Source: Syntrophomonas sp. DTU018 (GTDB lineage: Bacteria > Bacillota > Syntrophomonadia > Syntrophomonadales > Syntrophomonadaceae). Taken from it: 64,000 nt of DNA. The stretch spans positions 1 to 64,000 of the forward strand of contig LFSR01000044.1 of assembly GCA_001513155.1 (NCBI GenBank), read 5' to 3'. Positions within the stretch are counted from its first letter, which is position 1, and each line of letters starts with the position of its first letter. A program made the position numbers and the translations under genes. Below are positions 61,070-64,000 of the stretch, in pieces. The notes beneath the pieces are model-generated. The model saw only the letters and a list, made by a program, of their open reading frames with translations. It did not search any database and was not told the DNA's origin.

Positions 61070-62800
61070 TTATAGATCTGGTTCGGTTTGCACTATCGTT
61101 TCCAGCTTGTTGCGGAGAGCATTATAGACCAGAAAAGTGGGACGGGGGTTAGATATATAGGTATTGGTAATGATATCTAATTTAAGCCATTCCAGATGCA
61201 TTCTCCGCCGTCTCTCCCGGTGAGAAAGCTGGGTCAACTGGGGAAAATGAGCGGCAATGAATTCTTCATCCTTAATGCGTCTGTACAGGTAATCATTGTT
61301 ATTATCCGGGTTAAAGCGTGCAAACTCCTCCGGCAGGTGACCGGTGGGGAATGAGCTCAAATAATCAAGTTTAAGCAGTTCCTGCAATAAATTGAACTCT
61401 CCTGCCCAATGCTGCTGAATAAACTGCAAAAGGAATACATACTCCCTTTCCCGGCTATGCTGGAGCAGATAATACTGGCCTTGCTGCCATGCCGAGGCTA
61501 AGTCCTCGAAGAACTTAAAAGCTTGACCGTCATATACCCGGCGGGTCAAATAATTTATAGTACGCGGAAAATGATGAGAGTTATAATAGCGTTCCAGCAT
61601 GTCCTCCAGATAGTGAAGCCGGTCCAATTCTGCAAAGGAAATCACATGATTTCCCAGGACTTCATAAGGAGCCTGCTGCTGGTAAACATAATGGTATTCC
61701 TCAGCTTGATCCCGTAATGGTGAACCTTTGAGCATTTTCAGGAAGCCCAGCTGAATAACATCGGCTTGCAGGTAAAATACCTGGTTGAAGGAGTTCCCAA
61801 ATTCTTCATAGGTTTCATGGGGCAGCCCGGCGATTAAATCCACATGCAGGTGTATGTTGCCCATTTTTTGCAGGTGCTGGATTCTATCCCGCAAATGATC
61901 CCAGTTGTGATACCTGTTAATGGCTTTAAGGGTGGGCGGATAAGTGGACTGAATTCCTATTTCAAAATCAAAAACACCCTTTGGCACCCTGGATAGGTAA
62001 TCCAACATTTCATCCGAGAGCAGCTCGGCATTGATTTCCATATGAAAACGTGTGGATATATTATTGGCCAGGATAAAGTCCATAATTTGGCGAGCCCTTT
62101 TTTCATGGCAGTTGAAAGAGCGATCCACAAACTTCACTACTTTGGCTTGGTTTTGCATAAGGAATAATAAATCCTTTTTAACCCGTTCCAGGGAAAAGTA
62201 CCTTACTCCCGAGTCACAGGCAGACAAACAATAGGCGCACCGGAAGGGACAGCCCCGGGAAGTCTCATAATATACCAGCCCTCGATGGATTTCCATAAAG
62301 GGCAGTGGTGAAGGTATTTGATCCAGGTCTTTTAGGGGCGGCCGAGCAGGAGTGATATGTACTGCCTTACCATATCTTACTGCCAGACCCGGAATTTCTT
62401 CCAGAGCTTGTCCGTTATATTTCGCTTCCAGTAATTCCTGCAGGACTAATTCCCCTTCCCCGCATATAACTGCATCAATCCGTGGATTTTCCTGCAATAA
62501 CTCATCGGCATCATAGGAAACTTCCGGACCGCCCAGGACAATGAAGCAGTCCGGCCTGGCCAGTTTAAGATCATTGCACAGTTTCTTGACCATTTCAACA
62601 TTCCATATGTAGCAGCTAAAACCGTAGATATCTGACTGGGCGGCAAACAGACGGGACAGAATTGACCTGTAGTGGTCATTGATGGTGAATTCCATTATAT
62701 CAATGCACCAGCGGGGATCCTGGCAGAAGCTTTTCAAGTAAGCGCATGCCAGGGAAGTGTGGGTATAGCTGGCATTCAAAGCTGCCAGAGTTACTTTCAT
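61070..62800 (-). CDS. B12-binding radical SAM protein (DUF4080)
   Basis: 576 aa. An N-terminal cobalamin-binding-like domain (about 1-130; IVLGGPEVSYDADELL) precedes the radical SAM core with CPFRCAYC (C-x3-C-x2-C, about 181-188; SRGCPFRCAYCLSACD). A C-terminal DUF4080 region follows (about 400-576). The DxHxxG motif for base-off B12 binding is not seen, as in many family members. The reaction is unknown. It stands between the CBM25-like gene and murB. Confidence 0.88.
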   Translation of the reverse strand: MKVTLAALNASYTHTSLACAYLKSFCQDPRWCIDIMEFTINDHYRSILSRLFAAQSDIYGFSCYIWNVEMVKKLCNDLKLARPDCFIVLGGPEVSYDADELLQENPRIDAVICGEGELVLQELLEAKYNGQALEEIPGLAVRYGKAVHITPARPPLKDLDQIPSPLPFMEIHRGLVYYETSRGCPFRCAYCLSACDSGVRYFSLERVKKDLLFLMQNQAKVVKFVDRSFNCHEKRARQIMDFILANNISTRFHMEINAELLSDEMLDYLSRVPKGVFDFEIGIQSTYPPTLKAINRYHNWDHLRDRIQHLQKMGNIHLHVDLIAGLPHETYEEFGNSFNQVFYLQADVIQLGFLKMLKGSPLRDQAEEYHYVYQQQAPYEVLGNHVISFAELDRLHYLEDMLERYYNSHHFPRTINYLTRRVYDGQAFKFFEDLASAWQQGQYYLLQHSREREYVFLLQFIQQHWAGEFNLLQELLKLDYLSSFPTGHLPEEFARFNPDNNNDYLYRRIKDEEFIAAHFPQLTQLSHRERRRRMHLEWLKLDIITNTYISNPRPTFLVYNALRNKLETIVQTEPDL

Positions 62801-62894
62801 ATGATTTCATCCCTAATTATTGTAATTATCATCTGGAAAATCGGCTACGGTAAATGAAAAATCTTTATCCTGCTATCGTCAGGAGCGAAGCAGG
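62801..62894. other. Gap with a repeat-like fragment
   Basis: The segment at 62877-62892 (CGTCAGGAGCGAAGCAG) resembles one arm of the palindromic repeat at 54815-54849 (ACGAGGAGCGAAGCGAC). It is too short to decide whether it is a remnant. Confidence 0.25.
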
Positions 62895-63794
62895 CTATTC
62901 CTCACCGACAATACGTACTTCCGGCTCCAGAACAATATTGTGTTCCTCTAAAGCCCGCTTTTGAATGTAGCGGATCAAATCGATTATATCTTGGGCAGTA
63001 GCCTGCCCGCAATTAACTATGAATCCGGCGTGTTTAGTGGAAACCTGTGCATCGCCGATCTTAAAACCCTTTAAGCCCATTTTTTCCAACAGGGGGCCTA
63101 CATAGACCCCGGGGGGTCTTTTGAAAATGCTGCCCGCGCTGGGCATATCCAAAGGCTGTTTTTCCCGGCGCAAACGAGCATATTCCTGCATCTTGGCTAC
63201 TATTTCTTCCCTATTTCCCGGTGATAGCTTCATCACTGCCGATACCACAATCCAATCGCCTTTCTGAAATATGCTGGAGCGATAGCCAAAAGCCATTTCT
63301 TCAGGGGAAAAAGTACACAAATTTCCGGAACCGTCCAAAGCAGAAACTGCTGATATCACCTGGCTCATTTCCCCGCCATATGCCCCGGCATTCATCACCA
63401 CTGCTCCCCCGACACTGCCGGGAATTCCTTCGGCAAACTCCAGCCCGCTTAAGCCATGAGCAGCAGCTTTTTTACTCAGTTCGGAGAGACGGATACCGGC
63501 TTCCGCCATTATTTCATTACCGGATATATATAAGCCATTTAAGGAATGTCCTATTTTAATAACCACGCCCCGAAAACCTTTGTCCCTGACCAGCAGATTG
63601 CTGCCCAGACCTATTACCATGTAAGGAATACCATCTTCCCGGCAGGTCCGGACCAACTGCTGGATTTCTTCTATTGTCTCCGGAAAAACCATCAAGTCGG
63701 CAGGACCGCCGACTTTCAATGTGGTATGAGCACTAAGCGGTTCCTGCCAGCGCAGTCTTTCCGGGGGTATAATTTTGAGAATTTGGCTATACAT
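62895..63794 (-). CDS. murB: UDP-N-acetylenolpyruvoylglucosamine reductase
   Basis: 299 aa, FAD/NADPH enzyme of cytoplasmic peptidoglycan precursor synthesis. The type IIa family is indicated by TTLKVGGPADLMVFP, IGLGSNLLVRDKGFRGVVIKIG, AEGIPGSVGGAVVMNAGAYG, FGYRSSIF and the proton-donor Ser region (SAGSIFKRP, Ser of PSAGSIFKRP). The closing HAGFIVNCGQATAQDI and EPEVRIVGE are standard. The start at 63794 is ATG. It neighbours a LarA-like gene rather than other mur genes. Confidence 0.95.
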   Translation of the reverse strand: MYSQILKIIPPERLRWQEPLSAHTTLKVGGPADLMVFPETIEEIQQLVRTCREDGIPYMVIGLGSNLLVRDKGFRGVVIKIGHSLNGLYISGNEIMAEAGIRLSELSKKAAAHGLSGLEFAEGIPGSVGGAVVMNAGAYGGEMSQVISAVSALDGSGNLCTFSPEEMAFGYRSSIFQKGDWIVVSAVMKLSPGNREEIVAKMQEYARLRREKQPLDMPSAGSIFKRPPGVYVGPLLEKMGLKGFKIGDAQVSTKHAGFIVNCGQATAQDIIDLIRYIQKRALEEHNIVLEPEVRIVGEE

Positions 63795-63842
63795 TGTTGT
63801 CCCCTACTCCCTGTGATTATGCTGCTATTTTATTGAAAGACT

Positions 63843-64000
63843 TCAGCTTTTATTCTCACTGGTAATTTTAACCGCTATTTTAGGTGCTTCAGGCATGACC
63901 AGTATGGATGCCTGGGGGCCGTATTTGTACAACAGATCCTTTAACAATTCCTGCAGGTCATGTACCGGCGTAATATACAGGCGCTGTACCGTACTGTCCG
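63843..64000 (-). CDS. LarA-like (nickel-dependent lactate racemase family) C-terminal end
   Basis: Partial: the last 52 codons are visible and the gene runs off the right edge. The sequence QRLYITPVHDLQELLKDLLY, then KYGPQASILVMPEAPKIAVKI, resembles the ending of DUF2088/LarA-family lactate racemases. The TGA is at 63845-63843. The family call rests on this short tail, so it is tentative. The downstream murB start is about 49 nt away on the same strand, and the two could be co-transcribed. Confidence 0.6.
   Translation of the reverse strand, partial: DSTVQRLYITPVHDLQELLKDLLYKYGPQASILVMPEAPKIAVKITSENKS

Noticed and set aside
1-64000. Prophage, insertion sequence, tRNA or rRNA genes
   Set aside because: No transposase, integrase, phage structural gene, or tRNA/rRNA pattern was recognised by reading. 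A tRNAscan/Infernal run would be needed to exclude small RNAs.

Overview
This window looks like chromosome from an anaerobic, endospore-forming Clostridia-class firmicute close to Syntrophomonas. That identification is inference, not a database match. It rests on three things: genes of short-chain fatty-acid beta-oxidation under sigma-54 control (CoA-transferase, thiolase, acyl-CoA dehydrogenase, 3-hydroxybutyryl-CoA dehydrogenase and crotonases); spore-coat-type genes (YheC/D-like ATP-grasp proteins, a COOH-NH2 ligase, a DacF-like carboxypeptidase); and firmicute signals (AGGAGG ribosome sites, GAAC-N4-GTTC LexA boxes). No rRNA, tRNA, CRISPR array, prophage or intact insertion sequence was seen.

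Layout. 1-0.55 kb: a minus-strand promoter with two LexA boxes drives a 35-codon membrane peptide. 0.5-12 kb: ddl; a 189-bp inverted-repeat element; a futalosine-type menaquinone operon (mqnE, mqnA, mqnC, a nucleoside-phosphorylase homologue, a UPF0182 protein); an MBL hydrolase; an SGNH hydrolase; and a minus-strand PP-loop/DUF523 pair. 11.8-14.5 kb: two YheC/D-like ATP-grasp genes. 14.7-23.2 kb: pfkA, a CBS-domain sigma-54 activator, hbd, a PH-like membrane protein, ychF and trkA-trkH. 23.4-27.6 kb: a third ATP-grasp gene, a COOH-NH2 ligase with a Ser/Arg-rich tail, a secreted AstE/AspA-like hydrolase and a DUF503 gene. 27.7-30.4 kb: a LysR regulator and an ArsR-type regulator with its small membrane-protein operon.

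30.8-37.1 kb: a triple-PAS sigma-54 activator, a palindromic upstream site, a near-perfect -24/-12 promoter, and CoA-transferase, thiolase and acyl-CoA dehydrogenase genes. This is a readable regulatory circuit for the entry and exit steps of butyrate-type oxidation. 37-44.9 kb: dacF, a small zinc-binding protein behind a structured leader, a diguanylate cyclase, a D-2-hydroxyacid dehydrogenase, a meso-diaminopimelate dehydrogenase and envelope proteins. 44.9-54.6 kb: two crotonases, gldA, an SLH protein, an FAD/Rieske oxidoreductase, a UVDE-type endonuclease, two MBL hydrolases and UPF0180. 54.6-55 kb: a composite palindromic repeat holding three 30-bp tandem units. 55-64 kb: DUF1540, a DUF3147 pair, a guanylate-kinase-like/DUF1653 fusion, glpK, an Ldh2-family dehydrogenase, a lipase-like hydrolase, a stand-alone CBM25-like protein, a B12-binding radical SAM protein, murB and the tail of a LarA-like gene.

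The strongest candidates for undescribed biology are the SOS-controlled 35-residue membrane peptide, the amide-ligase/coat-modification gene set with its Ser/Arg-tailed ligase, the phosphorylase homologue with a 6-oxopurine-type Asn inside the menaquinone operon, and the triple-PAS/sigma-54 beta-oxidation switch.
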